A DNA stretch of 42,478 nt from CAVZXS01 sp963779325 (lineage in GTDB: Bacteria; Bacteroidota; Bacteroidia; Chitinophagales; Chitinophagaceae). Under the pieces are notes generated by a model. That model was not told where the DNA came from. It saw only the letters and a list, made by a program, of their open reading frames with translations, and did no database searches. Shown in pieces: positions 25,251 through 34,154 of this stretch. The stretch is from NCBI GenBank assembly GCA_963779325.1, contig CAVZXS010000008.1, positions 1 to 42,478 on the forward strand, written 5' to 3'. Made by a program: the position numbers and the translations under genes. Within the stretch, counting starts at the first letter, position 1; every line of letters begins with the position of its first letter.

Positions 25251-26150
25251 TTTTGATTGCAATGAAGGACTTTCTCCGGAGGCATTAAACTGGGAGGCAT
25301 ATAAATAACCTTTTGTGCCATATGCTTCCGCATCCATAATAGTATAGGGCCAATTCCAGGATGCTTCTATAATACCGGTAGCATCGGTGTATTCCAATAC
25401 AATTGTTGCATCATCATCTACTTTCGGATAAATTGAAGGCTTTAGCTTTCGTGTAACAGCAAAAACGGATACCGGAATTTTCCCCTGCATCAATTCTGTC
25501 ATAATACTTGCACCGTAACAACCAAAATCAGTTATTGCGCCACCGCCGTTTTTAACCGGATCGGTGAGCCAGTTTGAAAAATCTTTGCTGCAGCCAATTT
25601 CCACCGGGCCTTTATGACCGCCATGCATTTCCATTTTATTTACAATACCAATTTCATTTTTTTCATTTACTCTCTTTAAGAGTTCTATAAAACTTGTGTA
25701 CCATAGTGATGGATAATTAGTGTACACTTTTGTATTATATTTTTCAGAAAGTATTTTAATTTTTGCAGCATCTCCATTGGAAAAGCAAAGCGGCTTCTCC
25801 ACCATCACCGGTATTTTAAGCGGCATGCAGGTTTCAATTACAGCAAGGTGTTCCGCAGGAGCATTATACACCATTACCAAATCAGGCTTATTTTTTTTCA
25901 ATGCCGCGGAAAGACTTTTATAAAAAATAGAATCCGGTAACTGATAGTCAGTTTTCTTCTTATTGCATAATTGCAGATCAGGCTCAGTAATGCCAACAAT
26001 AATAACATCGCCGCTTTTTCCTTTAGCAAGCATACCGTTTACATGATCGTGGGAAAGGCCTGCTATAACAACATGCAATTTATCCTGAGCAAAACAAAAT
26101 TGCGCAATGAAAACAAAAAAAACGAAAAGAAAATGTTTTATATTTTTCAT
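25197..26150 (-). CDS. Exported Gfo/Idh/MocA-family oxidoreductase, C-terminally frameshifted
   Basis: The 317-aa frame has a signal peptide (MKNIKHFLFVFFVFIAQFCFA). A Rossmann domain follows (HVVIAGLSHDHVNG near residue 25), with the conserved substrate-side motif VMVEKPLCFSN and a C-terminal beta-sheet domain (ITDFGCYGASIMTELMQG). These enzymes oxidise, reduce or eliminate sugars with NAD(P). An exported form next to a GMC oxidoreductase suggests handling of keto-sugars outside the cytoplasm. The last 15 residues are frameshift product; the true tail is at 25055-25250. It is last in a three-gene minus-strand operon. Confidence 0.8.
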   Translation of the reverse strand: MKNIKHFLFVFFVFIAQFCFAQDKLHVVIAGLSHDHVNGMLAKGKSGDVIIVGITEPDLQLCNKKKTDYQLPDSIFYKSLSAALKKNKPDLVMVYNAPAEHLAVIETCMPLKIPVMVEKPLCFSNGDAAKIKILSEKYNTKVYTNYPSLWYTSFIELLKRVNEKNEIGIVNKMEMHGGHKGPVEIGCSKDFSNWLTDPVKNGGGAITDFGCYGASIMTELMQGKIPVSVFAVTRKLKPSIYPKVDDDATIVLEYTDATGIIEASWNWPYTIMDAEAYGTKGYLYASQFNASGESPSLQSKNEKESKAGKYFRTAIQR

Positions 26151-26210
26151 GAATTTTAAATTGCATTTTCAAATTATAAATCTGTAAGCCCCCTCTCAAA
26201 CAATTTGTGT

Positions 26211-27959
26211 TTACAAATTACCCTTTTTCATTTCGCTAACTGCATAATCTGCAGCCCTTGCCGTAATAGCCATATAAGTGAGCGAAGGATTTTGACAGGC
26301 TGATGATGTCATGCAGGCTCCGTCTGTTACAAAAACGTTTTTCACATCATGCAATTGATTCCATTTATTCAGCATAGAATCCTTTGGATCATTACCCATT
26401 CTGCATCCTCCCATTTCATGTATGTCTTTTCCGGGGGCCTGGTGATTATCTTGCGATTGAATATTTTTTAAACCTGCTTTGTCAAACATCTCCCGCATCT
26501 GTTCTACTGCATCCTTAGCCATCAGGTCTTCATTTTCGTGCCACCTGACATCGGCATGCAGTAAAGGAATGCCCCATTCATCTTTTTCATTTTTATCAAG
26601 CCATACAAGATTGTCTTTGTAAGGAAGCATTTCACCCATTGCCGTTGCAAAGAAAAACCAAGGCCCCGGCTCGGTTAATTTTTCTTTTAATGCAGAGCCT
26701 ATATCTTCCATATTGTTACCCCTGCTCCATCCCTGCCGGTTGGATGAGCAGGCCAATGCATATCCTCTTTTAAAACCTGCTTGTTTATCATTACCAAAAT
26801 TTCTAAATCTCGGCATATACACACCATTGGGTCTTCTGCCGGAATAATAATTGTCCTGCATGCCCTCAAATATTCCATTGGCACGCACCCTGTAATTGTG
26901 TGTCATAATATAATGACCAAGCACTCCGCTGTCGTTACCAAGCCCGTTGGGAAAACGGTTTGAGGTAGAGTTAAGCAACGTAAGATTTGAGTTAACGGAG
27001 CCTGCATTTAAAAAAATAATTTTTGCAAAATACTCTGTTGTCTTTTTTGTAAGTGCATCAATCACTCTTACGCCGGTCGCTTTTCCACGGGATTCTGCGG
27101 ATTGTTTTGCTTCATCATAAATGATAGAGTGTACAACAGCATCGGTTTTCAACGTGAGCCTTCCGGTTCTCAGCGCCGCCGGCAATGTACCCGATTGTGT
27201 GCTGAAGTAAGCACCAAAGGGACAGCCTCTGCTGCATAAATCCCTGGCCTGACATTGACCGCGGCCCAATGAAGTATGTATTTCATTTGGTTTAGTAAGA
27301 TTAGCCGTTCTGCTTATTATTAGATTCCTCCCCGGAAAATTTTCTTCAATTTTTTGCTTTACATATTTTTCAAAATTGTTCATTTCAAATGGCGGAAGAA
27401 ATTCGCCGTCAGGTACCTGCGCCAGTCCGTCTTTATTACCTGCAATCCCTGCAAATTTTTCTACATAGCTGTACCAGGGGGCTATATCTTTATAACGTAT
27501 GGGCCAGTCTATACCAATTCCTTCTTTTGCATTGGCTTCAAAATCGGTTTCACCCCAACGCTGTGTCCATCTGCCCCACATCAACGATCTGCCTCCCACC
27601 TGGTAGCCCCGTATCCAGTCAAAAGGTTTGTCCTGTATATATGGATGTACTTTATCCTGCACAAACATTTTTGTTGTAAACTCATCCACAACACCCGAAC
27701 GTACAAGAATAGGATTTCCCTGCGTAAATGCATGAGTAAGCCCTCCCCTGTGCGTTATATCCCAACGGTTATCATTAGCAGTATCATAATCTTTTATATG
27801 TCGTTTATCACTACCTCGTTCCAGCGCAAGCACTTTTAAGCCTTTTTCCGTTAACTCTTTCATTGCCCAGCCACCGCTCATGCCTGTTCCAATTACAATG
27901 GCGTCGTAGCTGTTTTCTATAACAGCCTTATTGTTTATACGCAGTGTATCTCCCGGCAT
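26211..27959 (-). CDS. GMC-family flavoprotein oxidoreductase
   Basis: The 582-aa product is a GMC oxidoreductase. The FAD-binding DAIVIGTGMSGGWAMKE loop is at residues 19-35. The GGRSLMWGRWTQRW segment follows, then a cysteine cluster QCQARDLCSRGCPFGA (about 245). The C-terminal motifs HEMGGCRMGNDP and TSSACQNPSLTYMAI carry the catalytic-side residues. The Cys-rich GMC subgroup oxidises sugars, often at C3, with a small Tat-dependent subunit. Neither that subunit nor a signal peptide is seen here. It lies between a cupin gene (32 bp upstream) and the exported Gfo/Idh gene (60 bp downstream), so a sugar-oxidation operon is inferred. Confidence 0.85.
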   Translation of the reverse strand: MPGDTLRINNKAVIENSYDAIVIGTGMSGGWAMKELTEKGLKVLALERGSDKRHIKDYDTANDNRWDITHRGGLTHAFTQGNPILVRSGVVDEFTTKMFVQDKVHPYIQDKPFDWIRGYQVGGRSLMWGRWTQRWGETDFEANAKEGIGIDWPIRYKDIAPWYSYVEKFAGIAGNKDGLAQVPDGEFLPPFEMNNFEKYVKQKIEENFPGRNLIISRTANLTKPNEIHTSLGRGQCQARDLCSRGCPFGAYFSTQSGTLPAALRTGRLTLKTDAVVHSIIYDEAKQSAESRGKATGVRVIDALTKKTTEYFAKIIFLNAGSVNSNLTLLNSTSNRFPNGLGNDSGVLGHYIMTHNYRVRANGIFEGMQDNYYSGRRPNGVYMPRFRNFGNDKQAGFKRGYALACSSNRQGWSRGNNMEDIGSALKEKLTEPGPWFFFATAMGEMLPYKDNLVWLDKNEKDEWGIPLLHADVRWHENEDLMAKDAVEQMREMFDKAGLKNIQSQDNHQAPGKDIHEMGGCRMGNDPKDSMLNKWNQLHDVKNVFVTDGACMTSSACQNPSLTYMAITARAADYAVSEMKKGNL

Positions 27960-27991
27960 TAGCTGAAGTTTTAAGTGAACAGAAATATAAT

Positions 27992-28489
27992 TTACTTTCT
28001 TTTGAAATCATCCTGTAACCGTACAATATCATCTTCATCACTATGATGATTTCTATCTGTATGCTGCCATATTTCGGCTACAATGCCCCAATCATCCAAA
28101 CCTTTTAACCGATGCCTTTCTCCTTTTTGCAGTTTAATAATATCTTCAGGTTTTAAAATATGTTCATGCTTTTCTTCATCTGTATCACTTGTTACTACTC
28201 CTACAGCCCCTTTAATACATTTCCATATCTCGGCACGGCGATGGTGGTATTGCCAGCTTAATCTTTTGTGCGGAGCTACCAATAAAAACTTAGGGCTGAG
28301 CTTTTCCGTAATTTTTAAATCATCAATATTTTCATTGGGGAAAAAATGTGCGGCAAACTGAGTCGCTTGCTCTTCATCTATTACCAGGAACCCGCCCCAA
28401 GGCCGTTCCCTGTCCTGCTTCACTACCGAAAACCCTAAATCCTTCAATAGGGTTATGGCTTCTTCAAAAATAGTTTCTTTATTCTTCAT
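27992..28489 (-). CDS. Mannose-6-phosphate isomerase-like cupin protein
   Basis: The 165-aa product is a type II phosphomannose-isomerase-like cupin: WGGFLVIDEEQA near residue 31, LSWQYHHRRAEIWKCIKG with the metal His/His/Glu, and IIKLQKGERHRLKGLDDWG. The family includes sugar-phosphate isomerases and non-enzymatic cupins. It is first in the minus-strand operon with the GMC and Gfo/Idh genes, which supports a sugar-related role. Confidence 0.75.
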   Translation of the reverse strand: MKNKETIFEEAITLLKDLGFSVVKQDRERPWGGFLVIDEEQATQFAAHFFPNENIDDLKITEKLSPKFLLVAPHKRLSWQYHHRRAEIWKCIKGAVGVVTSDTDEEKHEHILKPEDIIKLQKGERHRLKGLDDWGIVAEIWQHTDRNHHSDEDDIVRLQDDFKRK

Positions 28490-28718
28490 TAATCTATATT
28501 TACTCGTAAAAATAACTGCAAACCGGCATACAAAGAATTTTTCGATTTACAACCTTTATATCGGCTTCGGGCTGCTTTGTTTAAATAAAAATAGTCAGGA
28601 TAAGGCAACGTTTCCCTGATAACTTACGATCGGTTGATACAGGATAGCTTTAAAGGCTGAACTTGGCCGGCCTGCCGGACTTACTTCTTTTATTATTTAA
28701 CACATAAAACAAACTGCA
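28490..28718. other. Divergent intergenic region, nothing recognised
   Basis: The region must contain promoters for the sugar-oxidation operon (minus) and the CHRD gene (plus), but no exact TAnnTTTG with a suitable -33 was found. Confidence 0.3.
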
Positions 28719-29183
28719 ATGCATTTAAAATCATCACTAACCGCTTTACTGATTTCGTCGCTGATTGTGTCAAGTTCCTGCACAAAGGACGAAGCACCAC
28801 CTGCAAGAACCGAATCTGTTTTTATAGCAACGCTTGACGGCGCTAGCGAGAGTACTCCCAATCCTTCAAAAGCAACCGGGTTGGCGACGCTTACATTTAA
28901 TAAAACCACTAAAATTCTTTCAGGAACCATAACTTTTAGCGGATTAACCCCCACAGCCGGTCATATTCATAAAGCGTCAAAAGGCGTAGCAGGTCCTGTG
29001 GTTTTTCCTTTTTCATCATTAGCAAGCCCTATTAACTACACTTCAGCTGCATTAACCGATGCACAGGAAGCTGATCTATACGCCGGCTTGTATTATGTAA
29101 ACCTGCACACCCCTTCTCTTTTAAATGGTGTTGTCGGTTATCCCGGAGGAGAGATAAGAGGGCAACTGCTTAAGTTGTTTTAA
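28719..29183 (+). CDS. CHRD-domain lipoprotein
   Basis: The 154-aa product has a lipoprotein signal peptide ending SLIVSSSC. It contains a single CHRD domain (SVFIATLDGASESTPNPSKATG, then LTPTAGHIHKASKGVAGPVV and LYYVNLHTP...YPGGEIRGQL). CHRD domains occur in chordin and in bacterial surface proteins; their role in bacteria is not established. The gene is followed by its own terminator. Confidence 0.85.
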   Translation: MHLKSSLTALLISSLIVSSSCTKDEAPPARTESVFIATLDGASESTPNPSKATGLATLTFNKTTKILSGTITFSGLTPTAGHIHKASKGVAGPVVFPFSSLASPINYTSAALTDAQEADLYAGLYYVNLHTPSLLNGVVGYPGGEIRGQLLKLF

Positions 29184-29242
29184 TGATTATTTGTAAAAAA
29201 TTTGATCGCCATTTTCTTTTTTATCAGATAGTTTTACGAGAA

Positions 29243-29276
29243 TAAAAAAACCTGTTAGAGATACAGGTTTTTTTTA
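29243..29276 (+). terminator. Intrinsic terminator after the CHRD gene
   Basis: AACCTGT/ACAGGTT stem with a TAGAGAT loop, flanked by A7 and T8, 60 bp after the stop. It lies in the 29184-29492 gap, which is otherwise empty apart from the ABC-F promoter. Confidence 0.85.
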
Positions 29277-29461
29277 TTCTTTTGTCCCCCTCCCTCTCTT
29301 ATCCGAAATAATTGGATAAATTCCTTTCTTTTGATTGACTAATAGACATTTATTCATTTTTATGGAGTCGTGATTTTAAACTAAAGCCTTTCTACCGGCA
29401 AATAAGATGCATTAGAATTAAACATCTTTTATACTCCTTCGGAAAATAGGCTGCAATGGCC

Positions 29462-29469
29462 TACCTTTG
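29462..29469 (+). promoter_or_regulatory. -7 box TACCTTTG upstream of the ABC-F gene
   Basis: It matches TAnnTTTG, 23 bp before the start codon, a common leader length in Bacteroidota. Confidence 0.5.
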
Positions 29470-29492
29470 CGGCTCTAAAAAAAGAGCAGAAA

Positions 29493-31127
29493 ATGATTGG
29501 TGTAAAAAATGTAACCCTCAGTTACGGCAAAAGGGTATTGTTTGATGAAGTAAGCCTGAATTTTGTAAAGGGGAATTGCTATGGTGTAATCGGCGCCAAT
29601 GGTGCCGGCAAATCTACTTTCCTTAAAATACTAAGCGGCGAAATAGAACCCAATAAAGGAACCGTGGAGATTACTCCCGGTGAACGTATGGCCGTGCTCA
29701 AACAAAACCAATTTGAGTTTGATGAATGCACCGTATTAAATACCGTGCTGATGGGCCACAGCAAATTGTGGAAGATCATGCAGGAACGTGAAAAAATTTA
29801 TGCCAAAGAAGATTTTACCGAAGCGGATGGTATGCGTGCCGGTGAACTGGAGGGTGAGTTTGGTGAAATGGGCGGTTACGAGGCCGAGAGCAATGCAGGA
29901 AGTTTTTTGAGCAGTCTTGGTGTTACCGATATTTATCATAATAGTTTGATGAAAGATATACCCTCTACTTTAAAACTGAGGGTATTACTTGCGCAAGCAC
30001 TCTTTGGCAATCCTGATATTTTATTATTGGATGAGCCTACCAACGGACTGGATATTGAAACAATCGGTTGGTTGGAAAATTTCCTGGCTGATTATGAAAA
30101 CATAGTATTGGTAGTAAGTCACGACCGTCACTTTTTAGATGCCGTGTGTACACACGTAGCCGATGTGGACAGATCGAAAATAAAAATATACACCGGTAAC
30201 TATACTTTCTGGTACGAGAGCAGCCAATTGATGGCAAAACAAATTGGTGATAAGAATAAGAAGACCGAAGAAAAACGCCAGGCTTTGCTGGATTTCATTG
30301 CACGTTTCTCTGCTAATGCCAGTAAAAGTAAACAGGCTACCAGTCGTAAAAAAGCGTTGGACAAATTATCCATTGATGAAATACAGCCGAGCAACAGAAA
30401 ATACCCGGGTATTATCTTTCAACCACTGCGTGAAGTTGGTAACCAGATTTTAAATGTAGAAGCATTGAGCAAATCGGTAGAAGGTCGTATGCTTTTTGAC
30501 AAAGCAACTTTTACTGTAAATAAAGGCGATAAGATTGCTTTTTACAGCAGGGATCCGCTGGCCGTTTCTAATTTCTTTGATATTATAAATGGTGAAACAA
30601 CTGCTGATAGCGGTAAATTTGAATGGGGTACTACCATTACCAAGGCTTATCTGCCGGTAGAGAACAATGAATTTTTTCAAACGGAAGATAATTTGATGGA
30701 ATGGCTGCGCCAATGGGTACCCGCTTGGGTTACCGATGCCGATGAACCTTTCCTGCGCGGCTTCCTCGGTAAAATGCTTTTCAGCGGCGATGATATAATG
30801 AAGAAAACAAAAGTGCTGAGCGGCGGCGAAAAAGTACGCTGTATGATCAGTCGTATGATGATGCAAAATCCCAATTCCATTATTCTTGATCAGCCTACCA
30901 ATCACCTTGATTTGGAAAGTATACAAAGCTTTAATGAACAGTGTATCGATTATAAAGGCATTGTATTAATGTCTTCTCATGACCATACATTTATGGAAAC
31001 GGTAGCCAACAGGGTAATTGAATTAACACCAACCGGCATTATAGACCGCCTGATGACTTTTGATGAATACCTGGAAGATGCAAGAGTACATCAACTAAGA
31101 GAAGAAATGTATTTGCAAGCGGTGTAG
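29493..31127 (+). CDS. ABC-F family protein, YbiT-like, with a degenerate second ATPase domain
   Basis: The 544-aa product has two ABC domains joined by a helical P-site tether and no membrane helices, as in ABC-F translation factors that act at the ribosomal E site. NBD1 has Walker A GANGAGKST (34-42) and Walker B LLLDEPTNGLD, but its signature is DIPSTLKLR instead of LSGGxxxR, as in YbiT (which has a similar loss). NBD2 has signature LSGGEKVR, but its Walker A is replaced by FYSRDPLAV (about 350-358) and the catalytic Glu is Gln467 (LDQPTNHLD). NBD2 therefore cannot bind or hydrolyse ATP normally. The SKSKQATSRKKALDKL tether matches YbiT. Confidence 0.88.
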   Translation: MIGVKNVTLSYGKRVLFDEVSLNFVKGNCYGVIGANGAGKSTFLKILSGEIEPNKGTVEITPGERMAVLKQNQFEFDECTVLNTVLMGHSKLWKIMQEREKIYAKEDFTEADGMRAGELEGEFGEMGGYEAESNAGSFLSSLGVTDIYHNSLMKDIPSTLKLRVLLAQALFGNPDILLLDEPTNGLDIETIGWLENFLADYENIVLVVSHDRHFLDAVCTHVADVDRSKIKIYTGNYTFWYESSQLMAKQIGDKNKKTEEKRQALLDFIARFSANASKSKQATSRKKALDKLSIDEIQPSNRKYPGIIFQPLREVGNQILNVEALSKSVEGRMLFDKATFTVNKGDKIAFYSRDPLAVSNFFDIINGETTADSGKFEWGTTITKAYLPVENNEFFQTEDNLMEWLRQWVPAWVTDADEPFLRGFLGKMLFSGDDIMKKTKVLSGGEKVRCMISRMMMQNPNSIILDQPTNHLDLESIQSFNEQCIDYKGIVLMSSHDHTFMETVANRVIELTPTGIIDRLMTFDEYLEDARVHQLREEMYLQAV

Positions 31128-31151
31128 GGTTTATAAAATTTTACATCAAAT

Positions 31152-31192
31152 AAAAAAATAACCGGGCAATTAATGTGCCCGGTTATTTTTTT
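31152..31192. terminator. Bidirectional terminator
   Basis: ATAACCGGGCA/TGCCCGGTTAT stem, with A7 before and T7 after, between the convergent ABC-F and FAD-oxidase genes. It can serve both. Confidence 0.85.
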
Positions 31193-31204
31193 GACCATGA
31201 GACC

Positions 31205-33061
31205 CTACACCCTCTTATACTCCATATCACTAATACCCGTCCTGTAAGAAAAACTGCTGTTGAATGTTCCCTTGGGGTTAAAAAACTCTACCGTCTTTTT
31301 AAACTCCTTAAACTTGGGATACATTTCCTGTATCAGTTCTTTTCCGTTTACAAGGTTACATATTTTGCCCCAATGCGGCCTTGCTCCTACTGCTATTAAA
31401 TCTAATTGCATACGATCCATCATTTGGTCGTCACCAATGGTACCCAGCATCAGCGGCACATCTATCATACAGGTATCGGTATTATATTCAGGCGACATAT
31501 ACTCATCCGATTTTTTTACAAAGCGTAAACAGATAGGTGCTGTTAAATAACTGACCGATTGCTCCGACAGGGCAGCTACACGTATTATTTCTTCAGCGCC
31601 TTTTATAAAACTGTTGTTAGCGTCTACTGCAAAACCAGGCTCTACAGAATAGCCCGCATTTTTTATAGCCAGCTTGCCCTGGTTCATTACGGCGAAGCTT
31701 TTACCAAACTTACCGCTGCCGGTCAGTAATGCCAGCATCGATACATCGATAAACAAAGAAGTCAATAAAGGATATTGATTTAATAAATCAAGCAAAGCAT
31801 CTGTACTTATCTCCTGCACCAGGGAACTTCTGTCTTCGCCGCCGGCAACGGCTTCGTGCAAACCGGCTTCTCCGTTTGAAGTAAGGCTTTGTATAAAATC
31901 GACAAACTTACTTTCCTTTTGTGTACTGTCTGTTTGTTTTAGTTTCTCATATTCGGTTTTGGTAATTTCAGTTTGAACTTGTACTACACAGGTATGTCCT
32001 TCGGTTTTGGTTAAAAAATTTTTTGTGATATAAGGGTTTACAAATACCTGTGCCCTTGTAGGTGGAAATTCATTTGTCACCGGGTCTTTAGGAATAGTGT
32101 TTCCTTGCGGGTCTACTTCTATAAAAAAATTACGGTCCTGCAATTTGGATTTTACTTTATCCCAGGCAGTAACCCACAATTTTTGTTTCAGGTAAAAAGT
32201 TTTTACCGGTTCTATTACCAATGAATAAACAATACCCATTAATCCGAAACCAACTACTGCAGAAAAAAATTTATCATCATCCTGTATCAATTCCATTTTT
32301 GTATTGTCAGGATATTTTATTTTAAATTTAGCAGCATCCGTAATACCATTTGTCTTTTCAAGCCGGTAACACTTACCGCCGGCAGCAATTAAATCCATAG
32401 AACGCACCATAGCCGACATACCCGCTACTCTAATCCCTGTACCATGTGTAGAAGTAGCAATGGCTCCGTAAATGGTTTCCATGTCAAAGGCGGCCATAGT
32501 AGGCAATGCTAAACCCAATGCATCTAATTCAGCGTTTAATTTTTGCACAAGCATACCTGCCTCACAATTAAAAAGTGTCGGAAGGTTTGCTTTATATGTA
32601 TCAGTCTCCACCGGTAATGTATTATTCAGTGTAAGCATATCTATCAATATATCCGTTGCATTGGATACATCGGAGAATGAATGTCCTGTACCAACAGGCC
32701 GCACAAATAATCCATCTTTCTCTGCAAGTTTTACCGTATCAATTAATTGCTGCTTAGTAGTTGGCTTTATGTATTGCAGCGGTTGTACCTGTTGCTTTTT
32801 AATTGTATTTTTCCATGTCTTTCTGAATTTTTCAAACAGGCTTGCTGTAGTATCCGGCGTTTCTTTTTTTGATAATTTAACACTCCGCATTATTTCAATG
32901 ACAACTTCTACGGGCTGTTTGGCAAATTGCTCTTTTACCTGCCGGGCCAGTTCCCTATTGCCGGGGTCGGCTTTCAGTTTATCAAAAAGTAAAGTGGTTT
33001 TATTTTTTCCAAAAAGGAAATCGGCGATTCTGTTAAGCAGGTTCGGTTTGTCGTTTGGCAT
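31205..33061 (-). CDS. FAD-linked oxidase of the aldonolactone oxidase (ALO) type
   Basis: The 618-aa product has a vanillyl-alcohol-oxidase-type FAD domain: RPVGTGHSFSDVSNATDILI near residue 120, and YGAIATSTHGTGIRVAG near 200. The ALO C-terminal domain ends with ARPHWGKICN (about 570). The family oxidises aldonolactones or similar polyols at the C1/C2 end. An N-terminal extension of about 95 helical residues precedes the FAD domain, which is longer than in classical ALO enzymes. The usual HSFSD His that can carry covalent FAD is present. Substrate is unknown. Confidence 0.8.
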   Translation of the reverse strand: MPNDKPNLLNRIADFLFGKNKTTLLFDKLKADPGNRELARQVKEQFAKQPVEVVIEIMRSVKLSKKETPDTTASLFEKFRKTWKNTIKKQQVQPLQYIKPTTKQQLIDTVKLAEKDGLFVRPVGTGHSFSDVSNATDILIDMLTLNNTLPVETDTYKANLPTLFNCEAGMLVQKLNAELDALGLALPTMAAFDMETIYGAIATSTHGTGIRVAGMSAMVRSMDLIAAGGKCYRLEKTNGITDAAKFKIKYPDNTKMELIQDDDKFFSAVVGFGLMGIVYSLVIEPVKTFYLKQKLWVTAWDKVKSKLQDRNFFIEVDPQGNTIPKDPVTNEFPPTRAQVFVNPYITKNFLTKTEGHTCVVQVQTEITKTEYEKLKQTDSTQKESKFVDFIQSLTSNGEAGLHEAVAGGEDRSSLVQEISTDALLDLLNQYPLLTSLFIDVSMLALLTGSGKFGKSFAVMNQGKLAIKNAGYSVEPGFAVDANNSFIKGAEEIIRVAALSEQSVSYLTAPICLRFVKKSDEYMSPEYNTDTCMIDVPLMLGTIGDDQMMDRMQLDLIAVGARPHWGKICNLVNGKELIQEMYPKFKEFKKTVEFFNPKGTFNSSFSYRTGISDMEYKRV

Positions 33062-33101
33062 AACAACAGGTTTTAGCGGTTAGCACAATTTAAGCTAAAA
33101 T

Positions 33102-34100
33102 TTACATAACCATCAAACTGCAGCCCCTTAAATCGCTGCCATCCATACGACCGAGTATTTCAAAACTTCCATCGGCATGCAACTTGCCCGCATCATCCGC
33201 AGCTACAAAACTGCAACTGTATATATTGGCCAAGTCAATAATATTTACTGCACCGGACAGCGGCACCTTGCCGGATGAAGGTGTTTTAATCAGCAAGGGA
33301 TCTTCTTCATCTCTAACGAATATCTTCATCCAAGGCGGGCAATTAAAGATGCCGTCACCTTTTGAATAAGCTTGTGATAAAAGTTCTGTCATACCATACT
33401 CCGAATGAATCTTCGCAACTCCCGAACCGATGCTTAGTTCAGCATGTAATTCCGGTCTTATCATTTCCCTTCTTCTTCCTTTCATTCCTCCCGTTTCCAT
33501 TACTATAGTATTTTTCAAATTCATCGGATATTTTTCAAAAAAATCGAGTAAGGCAAAACTTACACCTATCAATAAAATCTTTTGGCCTTTATTTTCCAAT
33601 TGCTTTAGCGCTTCAAAAAGTTTTTCATATTCATTTAAATAAAAACCGCTTTGCGGATGATTACTGAGTTTTATCATTTTATCAACCATATACACCAAAG
33701 AAGAACCTGTTCTTTCTAAATAAGCAGGCAGCAACCCGAGTATGCAATAATCAGAAACGAGGCCGTAAAAATGTTCAAAGCCTTTTATAAAACTTTCTTC
33801 GTAAAGATGAATATCCTTTACAGGGTGCCGGCTGTTAATAGTCCGGGAAGTGCCGCTGCTTTCAAAAACGGCTTTCGGTTCAAATACCCCGGACTGCACA
33901 GTATGTGTTTTAAAAAATTTTATCGGCAGAAAGGGAATATCCTCTACCCTGCTCAATTTGGAAGGATTTACATGCAAAGCATCCAAATAAGCTCTGTATA
34001 CGTTACTATTTGTATACTGAAACCGAAAAGTCTCCAAAGCAAGATTATTAAAGCCGGCTTCAGTTACGTTAAATATTTTATGATTCCATTCACCCTGCAT
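33102..34100 (-). CDS. LuxE/PaaK-family acyl-protein synthetase
   Basis: The 332-aa product resembles the LuxE-type acyl-protein synthetases: FLPIKFFKTHTVQSG, then the adenylation loop FESSGTSRTINSRH (about residue 80), MVDKMIKLSNHPQSGFYLNEY, the VMETGGMKGRR motif (about 205) and HSEYGMTELLSQAY (about 235). The family activates carboxylic acids as acyl-AMP and transfers them to a protein thiol. No lux or fatty-acid genes are adjacent. It is 41 bp upstream of the FAD oxidase on the same strand, so co-transcription is likely. Confidence 0.8.
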   Translation of the reverse strand: MQGEWNHKIFNVTEAGFNNLALETFRFQYTNSNVYRAYLDALHVNPSKLSRVEDIPFLPIKFFKTHTVQSGVFEPKAVFESSGTSRTINSRHPVKDIHLYEESFIKGFEHFYGLVSDYCILGLLPAYLERTGSSLVYMVDKMIKLSNHPQSGFYLNEYEKLFEALKQLENKGQKILLIGVSFALLDFFEKYPMNLKNTIVMETGGMKGRRREMIRPELHAELSIGSGVAKIHSEYGMTELLSQAYSKGDGIFNCPPWMKIFVRDEEDPLLIKTPSSGKVPLSGAVNIIDLANIYSCSFVAADDAGKLHADGSFEILGRMDGSDLRGCSLMVM

Positions 34101-34126
34101 TTTTAGGTTGTTCAGTTTGTAAGTCT

Positions 34127-34134
34127 TAAATTTG
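34127..34134 (+). promoter_or_regulatory. -7 box TAAATTTG with TTG 16 bp upstream
   Basis: TAAATTTG matches TAnnTTTG, with TTG at 34108-34110. Spacing is slightly short of the Bacteroidota norm. It would start the plus-strand run that begins with the lipoprotein at 34155. Confidence 0.45.
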
Positions 34135-34154
34135 GCATATATTAATTAATCGCT

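Noticed and set aside
32472..33083. A 203-aa plus-strand frame
   Set aside because: Antisense to the FAD oxidase N-terminus; no recognisable domain.
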